From: a virus
IMG/VR virus record: IMGVR_UViG_3300044618_002471
Coordinates: 33,967-97,966 of that record
DNA length: 64,000 bases
Strand: one strand, 5' to 3'
The position numbers and the translations under genes are program-made. Shown here in pieces: positions 10,401 through 18,045 of this stretch (the first letter of the stretch is position 1; every line of letters begins with the position of its first letter). Under the pieces are notes generated by a model. That model saw only the letters and a list, made by a program, of their open reading frames with translations, searched no databases and was not told where the DNA came from.

Positions 10401-10707
10401 GCCAAAGAGTATTATTCTGAGCATTTGAACCTAAAGTTACATATCGTGTTACTCCTGAACAACAATCATAGACTTCAAATACTTCTAATCCGTCAGCAAG
10501 TCTAAAAGTTTGACAAACATTATCCTCTAATTTTACACCGACTTCAGGATACTTTTCATACTTTGTTGGTAAAGTTATTGTTATAGGAGAGGAAGTTGTA
10601 CCAGTAACGGTGGTAATCAATTCACAACCATCACCTTTCGTATCACATACAAATATGTTAAATGGTGCGGTTACTCCTGATATGTCCGTTATTTTTACTG
10701 TTGCCAT
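7423..10707 (-). CDS. Giant modular fibre-like protein with two long P/T linkers
   Basis: A 1094-residue protein. Residues 1-160 form a cysteine-containing beta domain whose first 75 residues match the separate 71-residue protein at 13354-13569. A P/T/S/K linker spans about 160-362, a beta-sandwich-like domain 362-480, and a second, very long linker 482-767 made of TPTKTPGETPTETP-type repeats. A C-terminal domain (769-1094) looks like the propeller-type region of the neighbouring fibres. The ATG overlaps the stop of the upstream gene by one base (TAATG), so translation is probably coupled. A role as a host-contact fibre or tail-tip decoration is inferred from the modular make-up. No catalytic motif was found. 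Confidence 0.65.
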   Translation of the reverse strand: MATVKITDISGVTAPFNIFVCDTKGDGCELITTVTGTTSSPITITLPTKYEKYPEVGVKLEDNVCQTFRLADGLEVFEVYDCCSGVTRYVTLGSNAQNNTLWRVTICLSDCLDPVNNVLYTFCALVQNPFFGTEDYPTFQYDLVPGNTCSTTQYCCPDTPGVSETPTGTPTQTPTPTKTPTVTKTPSRTPTKTATPTKTKTPTKTPTKSSTPVVTPTPTKTPTKTPTKSQTPTVTQTPSNDPPSTPDPSCPTKTPSKTPTKTPTNTRTPSVSPSETPTNTPSSSVTRTPSKSPTTTKTASPSKTPTKSQTVTPSKTPSNTPTRTPSRTPRASVTPSKSPSPTLTKTSSQTPSLTPTLTQLAEFSGNSDCGEGLSVNFGGRGEWFYEIDCGTDIGPITLNFDAFSRPDWFRLFWDGNLVVDTGFRGSPSFNAQLAAYGYPPISGTGIGSVTFDKTASTPTIVILQVVAPLEGTAWTLTVDCPIESPTPTKTTTPTKTPSKTPSQTPSETPTNTPSPTQTKTPTKTSSPTKSPTQTKSETPTNTPTNTPSKTETKTPTNTKTPTKTPGETPTETPTNTPSPTKTKTPTPTRTQTKSPSPTPSETTTNTPTNTPSKTETKTPTNTKTPTKTPGETPTETPTNTPTRTETKSPTPTRTQTKSQTSTTTETASPTPTRTQTKSQTQTQTPTKTQTKTPTQTPTPSVTKTPFVSPEPTQTPTQTRTITPTVTQTNTQTPTSSSSPTPTPTNTSTPAKTPDPTLTPTPTTTVTSSENLNCDLSIQQIPEEICLNNCLSIYKTGKWNPTFQSNSDLFIRLFVVEAPSLIAYELPIPNNSYVFGQPSYDIAMSDSKIWVIQRIQNVLPAQIVISEINYNQCPFSATPSKIFYYGTISAERGFAAFKEGGVDKLVVVGNNNFFPNQIWELTPGPIPNGGNAQSTAVLRFSYIGPFSTDNNPFGTSNNPCNPNRGTFTFDFVVSDTTPKKLIATLACSTERPVEEQKKYLVQYDYYVGNVEVMVDITPYFPISGGIMESADGLFYQNGFYYVISYTGRVIQVQASDPTNILYIGNLETYFNNPLNYQAPDAASVYTCITQVFPIP
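8671..8766 (-). repeat. 36-bp exact direct repeat in a fibre linker
   Basis: Bases 8671-8706 recur exactly at 8731-8766, in frame (60-bp offset, 20 residues), within the second long linker of the 1094-residue fibre. Confidence 0.8.
8790..9105 (-). repeat. Diverged 192-bp-offset duplication in a fibre linker
   Basis: The stretch near 8790-8910 and that near 8982-9102 encode nearly the same TPTKTPGETPTETP-type series with synonymous differences, an in-frame duplication of about 64 residues. Confidence 0.65.
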
Positions 10708-13352
10708 TAGCTACAAGATATTTGGTCTAAACAATTATTTGTTATGTTCGAAGAACCTGAACTTCCGCCTTGTATTGTTTGACAAGCTTCTAAAATAACA
10801 GGTCCTGTAACCTCAGTACCTGCTTGACGACAAAAACAAGCTGTTGATGTTGAAGGTATACCGGTATTTGCGGGTACAGTAATTTGAGCCGGATTACCAT
10901 CACAATCGGTATAAAAAGCGGTACTTTGGAATCCTGAAATTGTTTTAACTGCGGTACATTGACAATTAGAAGTTGGTGAAGGACCACCTTCTGGGTTTGT
11001 ACCACCTCCTGGATTTGTACCTTCAGTACCTCCACCAGAGCCTCCCGAAGATGAATTAATAATTAAACCATCTTCTCCATAACATTGAACGATTTCGGTA
11101 ATAAAACAATCTGTTACAGTCACAATATATACAAATTCAGGTTCTGATAAAATATTTACATTGCCTGGGGTCACAAAGTATTTACCATTAGTTATATCAC
11201 AATCACAAGGATTGTTAACCACTTGAGAATATATTTGAGAGCCTATTGATAAACTAATTACTCTTCTTGGGGTTGCACCAGCGGTTTGAGGATTTATTAC
11301 CTCATTATATAAATCTGAATAAATATCACAAATTTCTTGGTTTGATAAACTATTGGTTATTATAGGTGGTGTTGTACCAAACGAGTTATAAAAATTTAAT
11401 TGAATTAAATTAGTCGGAAGAGTACATGGAACGTCACCAATACATGCAGTACAATTAGTATAAAGAGTAGTACCGACTTCAGTAAAATAATTTCCTTGAA
11501 ATACTACAATATCGTCAGTAGTATTTTGAGGTATTGAAGTTGATGTACCTTGATATGACCAACAGTTGTTTAACGTAATATTATAGAATGTTTGTTGGAC
11601 CACAGTTGTAAATCCGGGTGATGTTTGGTAAATATAGTTTTGTGGGCCAACTATATCGTTACATAATTTATAAATATAGTAAGTAACTTGTGGTGTATAC
11701 GGGATAAAAGATACATTAATACAACTTTGTATTTGTGAAGTACCTACGTCATTAAATCCGAAGTTGAAATACTCTGTTATAGTATATGGATAAGTATTAT
11801 CAATACTATGAACCAAACCATCTCCATCAATAATATACATTTGACCATTATCAACAAATAAACTTAAATGTAATAGACCTGGATAAACGTAAGAATATTG
11901 AGGTATTTGTATATCCACTTCAGGTGAACCACCCGAAGGGTAATTAAATTGGGAAATAAATACGTCGTTATCAATATCCCTCGTAAAAAGTATTAGTTTA
12001 TTGTTAGTTGTTAATATCAAATCCCCAGCAGGTATCCTATCAATTGGAAGGTCGAATAAAAAATTAACGTTTGATGTGTCTATATTATTATTAGAATTTA
12101 AATTTATTCTCATAATTCTAATAGGTAGGTCGTTTGACCATCCTGAACTGTTGACACTGTAGAGTTCCCAACTAAGTAGTGTAGTATCGTTAATCGCAAA
12201 AAGGCCATCACCAACACGGGCGAATGATGAAGTTATATTTATTTCTCTTACAAAGGTCGAAGAAAACGGACATGATGAAATATTATATTCTCTAATATTG
12301 TTAAAAACACTTGTGAAAACTTTGTTTGTGGTGTGAGCAATATCCCATCTTACACCAACATTAGAAAATGGTAATGGTTGGTAGGAGAATGAACCCAAGT
12401 CTAAAGTATATATTTGCTGAGAGTCAGAAGAAATATATATAACTGAACACAAAGGAAAACAAAGACCACCTGATGGAGTCACAGTGGGTGTTGGGGTTAA
12501 AGTAGGTGTAGGTGTCGGAGTTAGAGTGCCCGCATTAAAACATAAATTACATTGACCTAAGTTTGAATAACCAATTGGACCAACCTGTAATGTTATTTGG
12601 TTTCCGGCTTGATTATTTGAATCTAAACCCAAATAAGTTACACATCTATAAACACCATCAACTAATCCTTCAAATATCATAAATTGACTAAAATCACCAC
12701 CTGATGGGTTAGTCACACTACTTGATGTTCTATAAATAAAACCGGTACTACAATCTTGGAATTGTCTACTTACTGGACAAGATATAACTGAATTGACTGT
12801 TGTAAATGTAACATCACCATTGAAACTACAACTAATTACTGGAGCTCTGTTTCTTTGTGCGACTGTTTTAGGTGTTGGAGTTATTGTAGGTGTTGGGGTT
12901 GGAGAAATATAAGAAACACTTGCGGAAACACCTATAAACGGACAAAAATTTGTAATTGTGACGGATGGTGTTATGGTAGGAGTTCTTGTCATTGTCGGAG
13001 TTACCGACGGCGTGTTTGTAATATTTATGGCAAAAATTGCATCAAAACTTAAATTACCGCAACCTATAGTCTGAGTTGGAGTTGGAGTTGCGCATACCGT
13101 TGCATTAACATATGATGTAGACAAATCAGGACAAAGGCCGCTATATGGGTATTTTCCTTGTAAAAAACATGAACCACCCAACGTGTCTGATAAACACCAA
13201 AGACTACCCGTAAAATATATGTAATATCCATTCGTACCCCCAACAAAATAATCTCTAAGATTATAAGTTCCTGATTGGGTATAGTTGTCATCAAGAGTTG
13301 AAAATCCTGTGTTACTTATACAATAATAATCATTAGCACAATATACCGCCAT
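10707..13352 (-). CDS. Large modular fibre-like protein with propeller-type domain
   Basis: An 881-residue protein. A cysteine-rich N-terminal domain (1-85) leads into short P/T linkers (about 88-150 and 270-290). A region at 295-550 aligns by eye with the propeller-like regions of the two downstream fibres, sharing WDIAHT, VGDGLFAI, FDLP and GDLI-type blocks. Near residues 769-794 is a Gly-rich hinge (GGSGGGTEG). It is the middle gene of a minus-strand operon, 1 nt after the 71-residue gene and overlapping the next gene by 1 nt. There is no transmembrane segment or signal peptide. It is probably a fibre or tail-associated protein, with function inferred from architecture and context. Confidence 0.6.
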   Translation of the reverse strand: MAVYCANDYYCISNTGFSTLDDNYTQSGTYNLRDYFVGGTNGYYIYFTGSLWCLSDTLGGSCFLQGKYPYSGLCPDLSTSYVNATVCATPTPTQTIGCGNLSFDAIFAINITNTPSVTPTMTRTPTITPSVTITNFCPFIGVSASVSYISPTPTPTITPTPKTVAQRNRAPVISCSFNGDVTFTTVNSVISCPVSRQFQDCSTGFIYRTSSSVTNPSGGDFSQFMIFEGLVDGVYRCVTYLGLDSNNQAGNQITLQVGPIGYSNLGQCNLCFNAGTLTPTPTPTLTPTPTVTPSGGLCFPLCSVIYISSDSQQIYTLDLGSFSYQPLPFSNVGVRWDIAHTTNKVFTSVFNNIREYNISSCPFSSTFVREINITSSFARVGDGLFAINDTTLLSWELYSVNSSGWSNDLPIRIMRINLNSNNNIDTSNVNFLFDLPIDRIPAGDLILTTNNKLILFTRDIDNDVFISQFNYPSGGSPEVDIQIPQYSYVYPGLLHLSLFVDNGQMYIIDGDGLVHSIDNTYPYTITEYFNFGFNDVGTSQIQSCINVSFIPYTPQVTYYIYKLCNDIVGPQNYIYQTSPGFTTVVQQTFYNITLNNCWSYQGTSTSIPQNTTDDIVVFQGNYFTEVGTTLYTNCTACIGDVPCTLPTNLIQLNFYNSFGTTPPIITNSLSNQEICDIYSDLYNEVINPQTAGATPRRVISLSIGSQIYSQVVNNPCDCDITNGKYFVTPGNVNILSEPEFVYIVTVTDCFITEIVQCYGEDGLIINSSSGGSGGGTEGTNPGGGTNPEGGPSPTSNCQCTAVKTISGFQSTAFYTDCDGNPAQITVPANTGIPSTSTACFCRQAGTEVTGPVILEACQTIQGGSSGSSNITNNCLDQISCS

Positions 13353-13353
13353 T

Positions 13354-13569
13354 CTACAGAGTTAAATTTGTTGAAGTCTCACATCCGTTATCATCAACAA
13401 TTCTCAAATTAACATCAGGTAATTTCATGAAAATTTTAGGTATTTCAAATTCATATGGTGCGGATGTTATTGTATCAATGTATATACAAGTGGTAATTGG
13501 ATTATCACAAACGTAAACATTGAATGGTGAGGTACCTGAAACGTCATTTATAGTTATGGCAACGGACAT
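13354..13569 (-). CDS. Stand-alone copy of a fibre N-terminal domain
   Basis: A 71-residue protein, homologous by eye to the first 75 residues of the 1094-residue fibre: both have the order D[IV]SG, then PFN[IV][FY]VCD, a C followed by an aliphatic strand, and a late cysteine. It is therefore a single beta domain without linker or tip. It could be an assembly partner, a capping subunit for the fibre base or a remnant of a lost fibre. It is first in the minus-strand fibre operon. A late-type ATATTTATT element lies 16 nt before the ATG, and the primase gene diverges on the other side. Confidence 0.6.
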   Translation of the reverse strand: MSVAITINDVSGTSPFNVYVCDNPITTCIYIDTITSAPYEFEIPKIFMKLPDVNLRIVDDNGCETSTNLTL

Positions 13570-13585
13570 TACTTATTTTTATTTC

Positions 13586-13594
13586 AATAAATAT
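13586..13594 (-). promoter_or_regulatory. Late-type ATATTTATT element before the fibre operon
   Basis: The coding strand reads ATATTTATT 16 nt before the ATG at 13569. It is one of about two dozen copies of the ATATTTAT core found just upstream of starts in this window, so a late-promoter role is inferred. Confidence 0.45.
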
Positions 13595-13653
13595 AATACC
13601 GACCCAAAACTTGTGAAGTTGACATCAACTAATTTGTACCTTATTTTTACCTG

Positions 13654-14556
13654 ATGTCCGATGAAAAAGAAATATTGGTTGAATTACTCCGAGAAATTCT
13701 TGGAGATGAAAAGATGCACTATGAACACAGAGGACAAATATCATTCAACTGTCCCCTCTGCGACGAGGACAGAAACAAGGGTAATTTAGAGGTAAACTAT
13801 CTTCAACACGTATATAAATGTTGGAGTTGTTCTGAAACCAACGGCATGCACGGGCCGCTTGGAAAACTAATCGACAACTACGGAAACAAGAAACATAAAA
13901 AGGTTTATAAACTTTTTCAACCCGAAGATTTAAAACCTAAGGAGAAACCAAAACAAAAGTTAAGGTTACCTGAAAGTTTTGTTTTATTTAAAGATTCAAA
14001 CCCAGTCTATCCGGTATATAAACAAGCATACAACTACCTGAAAAACAGAGGAATAACCGATGAGATTATTGAAAGATATTCAATAGGGTTTTGTGATAAC
14101 GGAAGTCATGCTGGTAGGATTATTGTACCATCATATGATATTGAGGGTGAATTGAATTATTATATTGCAAGGAGTTGGGACCCAAAGTCACGAGCCAAAT
14201 ACAAAAATCCCCAAGCTGAAAAGGATAAGATAATCTTTAACCAACATTTAATTGATTGGAAAAAGGATGTTTATCTTGTTGAGGGGGTGTTTGATGGATT
14301 CTTTTTACCAAATAGTATTCCGATGCTTGGTAAACATATGTCAGAGTTATTGTTTAATACCTTATACGATAAGGTTAATAATAATATAATAATAGCTCTT
14401 GATGGTGACGCATGGGACAATGCTGTTAAATTGTACCGTGAGTTAAATGGGGGTAAATTATACGGAAAAATAAAAATTATTCATCTACCCAAAGATAAGG
14501 ACGTATGTGATTTGAGGGGACAGATAGATGAATATTATGTACAAATAAAGGATTAA
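13654..14556 (+). CDS. DnaG-type DNA primase (zinc finger plus TOPRIM)
   Basis: A 300-residue protein. The N terminus has a CxxC...CxxC zinc-binding motif (C33, C36, C56, C59), which in bacterial-type primases recognises the template. A TOPRIM core follows with the catalytic Glu in YLVEG (E210) and the DGD metal site (D250, D252). It would make RNA primers for lagging-strand synthesis. It is short compared with cellular DnaG and has no fused helicase, as is common for phage primases. It opens the plus-strand replication block. The divergent fibre operon begins 84 bp away, so this gap should hold promoters for both directions. Confidence 0.88.
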   Translation: MSDEKEILVELLREILGDEKMHYEHRGQISFNCPLCDEDRNKGNLEVNYLQHVYKCWSCSETNGMHGPLGKLIDNYGNKKHKKVYKLFQPEDLKPKEKPKQKLRLPESFVLFKDSNPVYPVYKQAYNYLKNRGITDEIIERYSIGFCDNGSHAGRIIVPSYDIEGELNYYIARSWDPKSRAKYKNPQAEKDKIIFNQHLIDWKKDVYLVEGVFDGFFLPNSIPMLGKHMSELLFNTLYDKVNNNIIIALDGDAWDNAVKLYRELNGGKLYGKIKIIHLPKDKDVCDLRGQIDEYYVQIKD

Positions 14557-14557
14557 T

Positions 14558-15412
14558 ATGAATTTAAAACAAACTGCAAAAGAAATTAGAGAAATATTAG
14601 ATAAACGACGTAAAGATATTGAGTTAACTTTTATTGAGGAAGAACACAAATATTTTATGAAAGGATTGGATGGTGAGGTCAGGAGTGATTTTCCTTCGGT
14701 GTCCAAATTGTTAAAAAAGTTCTACGAGGAGTTTCCTGCTGAGGAGATATCATTAAAGAAAGCCAAAGGTGATGTAGTAGAACAACAAAGACTACTTGCG
14801 GAATGGAAAGCGGCTGGCGATTACTCAACTAACATGGGTAGTAGAGTCCACTACTTTTTGGAGAAAAAGATACTTGAAATGTATGAGTATGATAAAGATG
14901 TTAGGGTTCCTGATTTTGATTGTGATTTCACACAAATTTTAAAGGGTGATAGTATGATTAATGCCGGTACTAACTACCTAAAACTTATGAAAGAAAGAGG
15001 TGGTGAACTTTTGGATACTGAGATTGTTTTAGGAGACCCAGGACTTGGATATGTGGGTCAACCCGATAAAGTTTGGTTGATTGAGGGTAAAGATAAAAAG
15101 AGTATAGGATTAATCATAACTGATTGGAAAACTAATAAGCCAAAGAATTTCGAGGAGAACCAATTTACAAAAAGAATGAAGGTTCCCTTCCAAAAACATC
15201 CTGACAATGCGTTAGGTCACTACTTCCTCCAACTACCATTTTATGGAAAATTACTTAAGGAAATGTTAAAAGGGTCAAAGTATGAGGATATTAACTTTTT
15301 TGGTTGTATCATTGTGCTACTAAAAGAAAATTCCGATTTTGAAGAGTTTAGAGTACCTAAAGATGTTATTGATACGGTATTTTCTATGAATATGAAACAA
15401 TATTTATCTTAA
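14558..15412 (+). CDS. PD-(D/E)XK family nuclease (RecB/Cas4-like exonuclease)
   Basis: A 284-residue protein. The motif order fits the PD-(D/E)XK fold as used in RecB- and Cas4-type nucleases: GSRVHYFLE with H98, an acidic DTEIVLGD (E155), GQPDKV with D170, and ITDWKTNK with D189 and K191. No CxxC iron-sulphur cluster signature is visible. It starts 1 nt after the primase stop and precedes gp47/gp46, so a role in processing DNA ends during recombination-dependent replication is likely. The family assignment is good but the precise substrate is unknown. Confidence 0.75.
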   Translation: MNLKQTAKEIREILDKRRKDIELTFIEEEHKYFMKGLDGEVRSDFPSVSKLLKKFYEEFPAEEISLKKAKGDVVEQQRLLAEWKAAGDYSTNMGSRVHYFLEKKILEMYEYDKDVRVPDFDCDFTQILKGDSMINAGTNYLKLMKERGGELLDTEIVLGDPGLGYVGQPDKVWLIEGKDKKSIGLIITDWKTNKPKNFEENQFTKRMKVPFQKHPDNALGHYFLQLPFYGKLLKEMLKGSKYEDINFFGCIIVLLKENSDFEEFRVPKDVIDTVFSMNMKQYLS

Positions 15413-15430
15413 CACTAAAAAATAAACGCT

Positions 15431-15967
15431 ATGAAAAACTTATTAATTTTATTTTCACTTATTTTAACAATTTTTATTTACGCTCAAGTAACTCATAAAA
15501 ATCCGGATTGTAAACCTAAAACAAATGCGGAAAAAATGTATGAATCAATATTAATACATGCGGACTCGTTTGATGTTCCGTTATATATTGCATTTAATGT
15601 GGCTCGGTTGGAGACAGGTTATTTAGGTCCTAACCATAAAAATTATAACCACAAACAAGTATCTAAAGCCGGTGCGGTTGGACCAATGCAAATTATGCCA
15701 CAATACGCTTCGTTTTTTGCAGGGTTTCCGGTCAATAAAAAAGAACTAAAAGATAACATTGATTTGAATGTTTATATATCAATGAAACTTTTGGCTCAAC
15801 ACTTTAAAAAATATGGAAATTGGAAAAAAGTATTGGGTGCCTATAACACAGGTAGACCAATTATAAATGATTACGCCAAAAAAGGTGTTAAACCAGATTA
15901 TTTGAAATACTGGATACCTAATCCTGTCGAAAGAGATACTATTGAGTTTTTAACAATCAAAGGATAG
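15431..15967 (+). CDS. Secreted lytic transglycosylase (SLT fold)
   Basis: A 178-residue protein. An N-terminal hydrophobic segment (residues 1-19, ending FIYAQ) looks like a Bacteroidota signal peptide. The catalytic domain has the SLT family motifs: ARLETGY with catalytic Glu E61, GAVGPMQIMP (81-90) and AYNTG (137-141). It would cleave glycan strands of peptidoglycan in the periplasm, either as an accessory lysin or during entry. An export signal on a phage hydrolase suggests host-Sec-dependent release and not a purely holin-dependent endolysin. It sits unexpectedly inside the replication block. Confidence 0.82.
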   Translation: MKNLLILFSLILTIFIYAQVTHKNPDCKPKTNAEKMYESILIHADSFDVPLYIAFNVARLETGYLGPNHKNYNHKQVSKAGAVGPMQIMPQYASFFAGFPVNKKELKDNIDLNVYISMKLLAQHFKKYGNWKKVLGAYNTGRPIINDYAKKGVKPDYLKYWIPNPVERDTIEFLTIKG

Positions 15968-16013
15968 GTACTTGATTGTTCGGTTTTTGTTTAGTATGTT
16001 TTCATAAAAAAAT

Positions 16014-16238
16014 ATGGAAGATTTATTACCGAAAATTGATTTGAAAACACAACCTACTGAGGTTTGTGAAAGTTGTGGAAGTGAGTATTTTAAGGAAGTC
16101 GTTTTAATTAAAAGGGTGTCTAAGCTCTACACAGGTAGTTCTGAAGACACCCTTGTTCCTTTTCCTACATACATGTGTGAAAAGTGTGGTCACGTTAACA
16201 AAGAATTTGCTTTATTTGATAAAGGAACTCAACTATGA
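16014..16238 (+). CDS. Small zinc-ribbon protein
   Basis: A 74-residue protein with two CxxC pairs (CESCG and CEKCG) about 35 residues apart, the arrangement of a zinc ribbon. Such small proteins often bind nucleic acid or act as adaptors, but no specific family was recognised. Its stop overlaps the start of the gp47-like gene by 4 nt, so it is translationally coupled to the recombination operon. Confidence 0.6.
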   Translation: MEDLLPKIDLKTQPTEVCESCGSEYFKEVVLIKRVSKLYTGSSEDTLVPFPTYMCEKCGHVNKEFALFDKGTQL

Positions 16239-17014
16239 TAAAAAAACTAATACACTTTAGTGACCTACACGTTAGGTTATTTAAGGACCATAACCTATAC
16301 CGAAGTATATTGGAAGAGGCATTTAGTCAGTGGAGGAAAATTAATCCTGATAGAATTGTTTTTACTGGTGATTTAGTTCATAGTAAAAACCAAATGACAC
16401 CTGAACTCGTTGAGTTCATTGCATGGGTGATAACTGAGTGTTCAAAAATTGCAAAAACTATTTTGATACCTGGTAATCACGACTTCTTAGAAAATAATAT
16501 GGAAAGATTGGATGCGTTAACACCCGTTGTTGATTCATTGAAAAATGATATGGTGGTTTACTACAAAAATAGAGGGGTTTATCAAGATGCAAATATTGAT
16601 TGGTGTGTTTATTCACTTATGGACCATAACATTCCACCCGATATTACTAAAAACGATAGAAAGAAAATTGGATTGTTCCATGGACCAGTCCAAGGGTTGA
16701 CAACCGATGTTGGATACAAGTTTGATAGTGGATTTGAATCAGATAAGTTTGATGGTTGTGACCTTGTTCTGTGTGGTGATATCCATAAGAGACAGGTGTT
16801 TAACATACCTGGGGGTAAGAAGGCTTACATGATTGGTTCAACTATTCAACAAAACTTTGGTGAAACAATTGAAAAACACGGATATGGTATATATGATGTG
16901 GAAAATGACAAATACGATTTTGTTAATTTGGTAAATCCAAAACCTTTCATATCATTCAAATTAAATTCTTATGACCAAATAATTGATGGAACAGAAAAAC
17001 TCCTTAACTATTAA
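16235..17014 (+). CDS. gp47: Mre11/SbcD-like recombination nuclease subunit (T4 gp47 type)
   Basis: A 259-residue calcineurin-like metallophosphoesterase. It shows the family motifs in order: FSDLHV, FTGDLVH, PGNHDF, LFHGP and CGDIHKR, which supply the two-metal site. With the Rad50-like partner encoded about 1 kb downstream it would form the complex that resects double-strand ends for recombination-dependent replication. It lacks the long C-terminal domain of cellular SbcD, as expected for the phage form. Overlaps of 4 nt upstream and 29 nt downstream place it in one operon. Confidence 0.87.
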   Translation: MIKKLIHFSDLHVRLFKDHNLYRSILEEAFSQWRKINPDRIVFTGDLVHSKNQMTPELVEFIAWVITECSKIAKTILIPGNHDFLENNMERLDALTPVVDSLKNDMVVYYKNRGVYQDANIDWCVYSLMDHNIPPDITKNDRKKIGLFHGPVQGLTTDVGYKFDSGFESDKFDGCDLVLCGDIHKRQVFNIPGGKKAYMIGSTIQQNFGETIEKHGYGIYDVENDKYDFVNLVNPKPFISFKLNSYDQIIDGTEKLLNY

Positions 17015-17480
17015 TTTAAGTATTCAAGACCATAAGGACTTGATGACTTTTTGTGAGATAAATGAAATAAAGTTAGTTGATGACTTCGCAAGACTTTGTT
17101 TCAGAAAGGGGTATTATATAGAGAAGTATGGTTTATTAAATCAAGGTCAATTACCTGAAGTTATTGACCGTGAATTGGAGAAAGAGGTTATTAAAGAAGT
17201 TATAGTTGAGAAGGAAGTTTTCATTGAAAAACCTGTTATTGACAATACAAAGATTGATGAGTTACAAAACGAAATTTATATTTTGAAAGGTAAACTTGAA
17301 AATCAAAAAGAAGTTGAATGTGGTAAATTACAGGAAACTTTGATGAACTTAAACAGACAACTAGGTGAAAAGAATGATGTGATAAAAGAATTAAGAAATA
17401 AGGTTGAGGACCTTGAAAATCTCACAAAAACTTCTTATGCTTTCTACATGAAAAGTTCAAATTTAAAAGATAGATTATAA
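16986..17480 (+). CDS. Coiled-coil protein of unknown function
   Basis: About 164 residues. The start ATG at 16986 (preceded in frame by a TTG) lies inside the end of the gp47 gene. Residues 1-45 may be a small ordered domain (IQDHKDLMTFCE, LCFRKGYY). The rest is charged and heptad-like (KEVIVEKEVFIEKPV, then a long helix with ENLTKTSYAFY), predicting a coiled coil. No family was recognised. The position between gp47 and gp46 makes a role linked to the recombination complex possible but unproven. Confidence 0.6.
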   Translation: MEQKNSLTINLSIQDHKDLMTFCEINEIKLVDDFARLCFRKGYYIEKYGLLNQGQLPEVIDRELEKEVIKEVIVEKEVFIEKPVIDNTKIDELQNEIYILKGKLENQKEVECGKLQETLMNLNRQLGEKNDVIKELRNKVEDLENLTKTSYAFYMKSSNLKDRL

Positions 17481-17492
17481 AACAAACAAAAA

Positions 17493-17837
17493 ATGATGAC
17501 AACTTTAATTGCATGGTTCGTGTTGGCCTACGGGTTTTCCAACATTATGGTTTATGGTAGTATTTTCGAAGGATTTAGAACTACCATAAGTTTATTGGGA
17601 AATAGATTCTCAATATTTAAATTCTTCTCTGACCTATTGTCCTGTATGATGTGTACTTCTACATGGGTTGGATTTTTCTTGGGACTTGCCCTTATCTCCC
17701 CCTCTCATTACTTATTCTTAACTCCAAAATGGATATCATGGTTTTTCGACGGACTCATGGCTTCAGGGGCGGTATGGGCGATTAACTCAGTTGTTGAGTG
17801 GTTCGAAGAAAACAGACCAAAAACTAATCATTTATAA
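17493..17837 (+). CDS. Small membrane protein, DUF1360-like
   Basis: A 114-residue protein with about three hydrophobic segments. The central motif LLSCMMCTSTWVGFF (C-x-x-C-x-x-x-W-x-G) resembles the DUF1360 family of small membrane proteins seen in phages and bacteria. Its function is unknown. It lies within the recombination operon with a 12 nt gap upstream. Confidence 0.55.
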   Translation: MMTTLIAWFVLAYGFSNIMVYGSIFEGFRTTISLLGNRFSIFKFFSDLLSCMMCTSTWVGFFLGLALISPSHYLFLTPKWISWFFDGLMASGAVWAINSVVEWFEENRPKTNHL

Positions 17838-17847
17838 ATTTAATATT

Positions 17848-18042
17848 ATGCCAAAATCAAGAACTAGAAAAAATCACAAACAAAAGGTTGAAAATCGTAA
17901 CAACCTACTCAAGGGTGTTCGACGTAAGATGGAAAAAGAATATACTGAAATGTTGGAAAAACAACTTCAGCAATATCAAGAACAAATGTCAGCCATGACA
18001 GAAGAGAACAACTCAGAAGTAGTTGACGTTACCCCACTTTAA
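17848..18042 (+). CDS. Small basic/coiled-coil protein
   Basis: The likely start is the ATG at 17848 (MPKSRTRKNHKQ), giving 64 residues. An open frame extends upstream into the membrane-protein gene but has no better start. The N terminus is strongly basic, and the remainder is a helix with many Glu and Gln ending in an acidic tail. It might bind nucleic acid, but no family was recognised. It ends 3 nt before the Rad50-like gene. Confidence 0.55.
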   Translation: MPKSRTRKNHKQKVENRNNLLKGVRRKMEKEYTEMLEKQLQQYQEQMSAMTEENNSEVVDVTPL

Positions 18043-18045
18043 TAT

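Noticed and set aside
3109-13352. Diversity-generating retroelement acting on the fibre genes
   Set aside because: No reverse transcriptase and no adenine-biased template and variable repeat pair were seen in the window.
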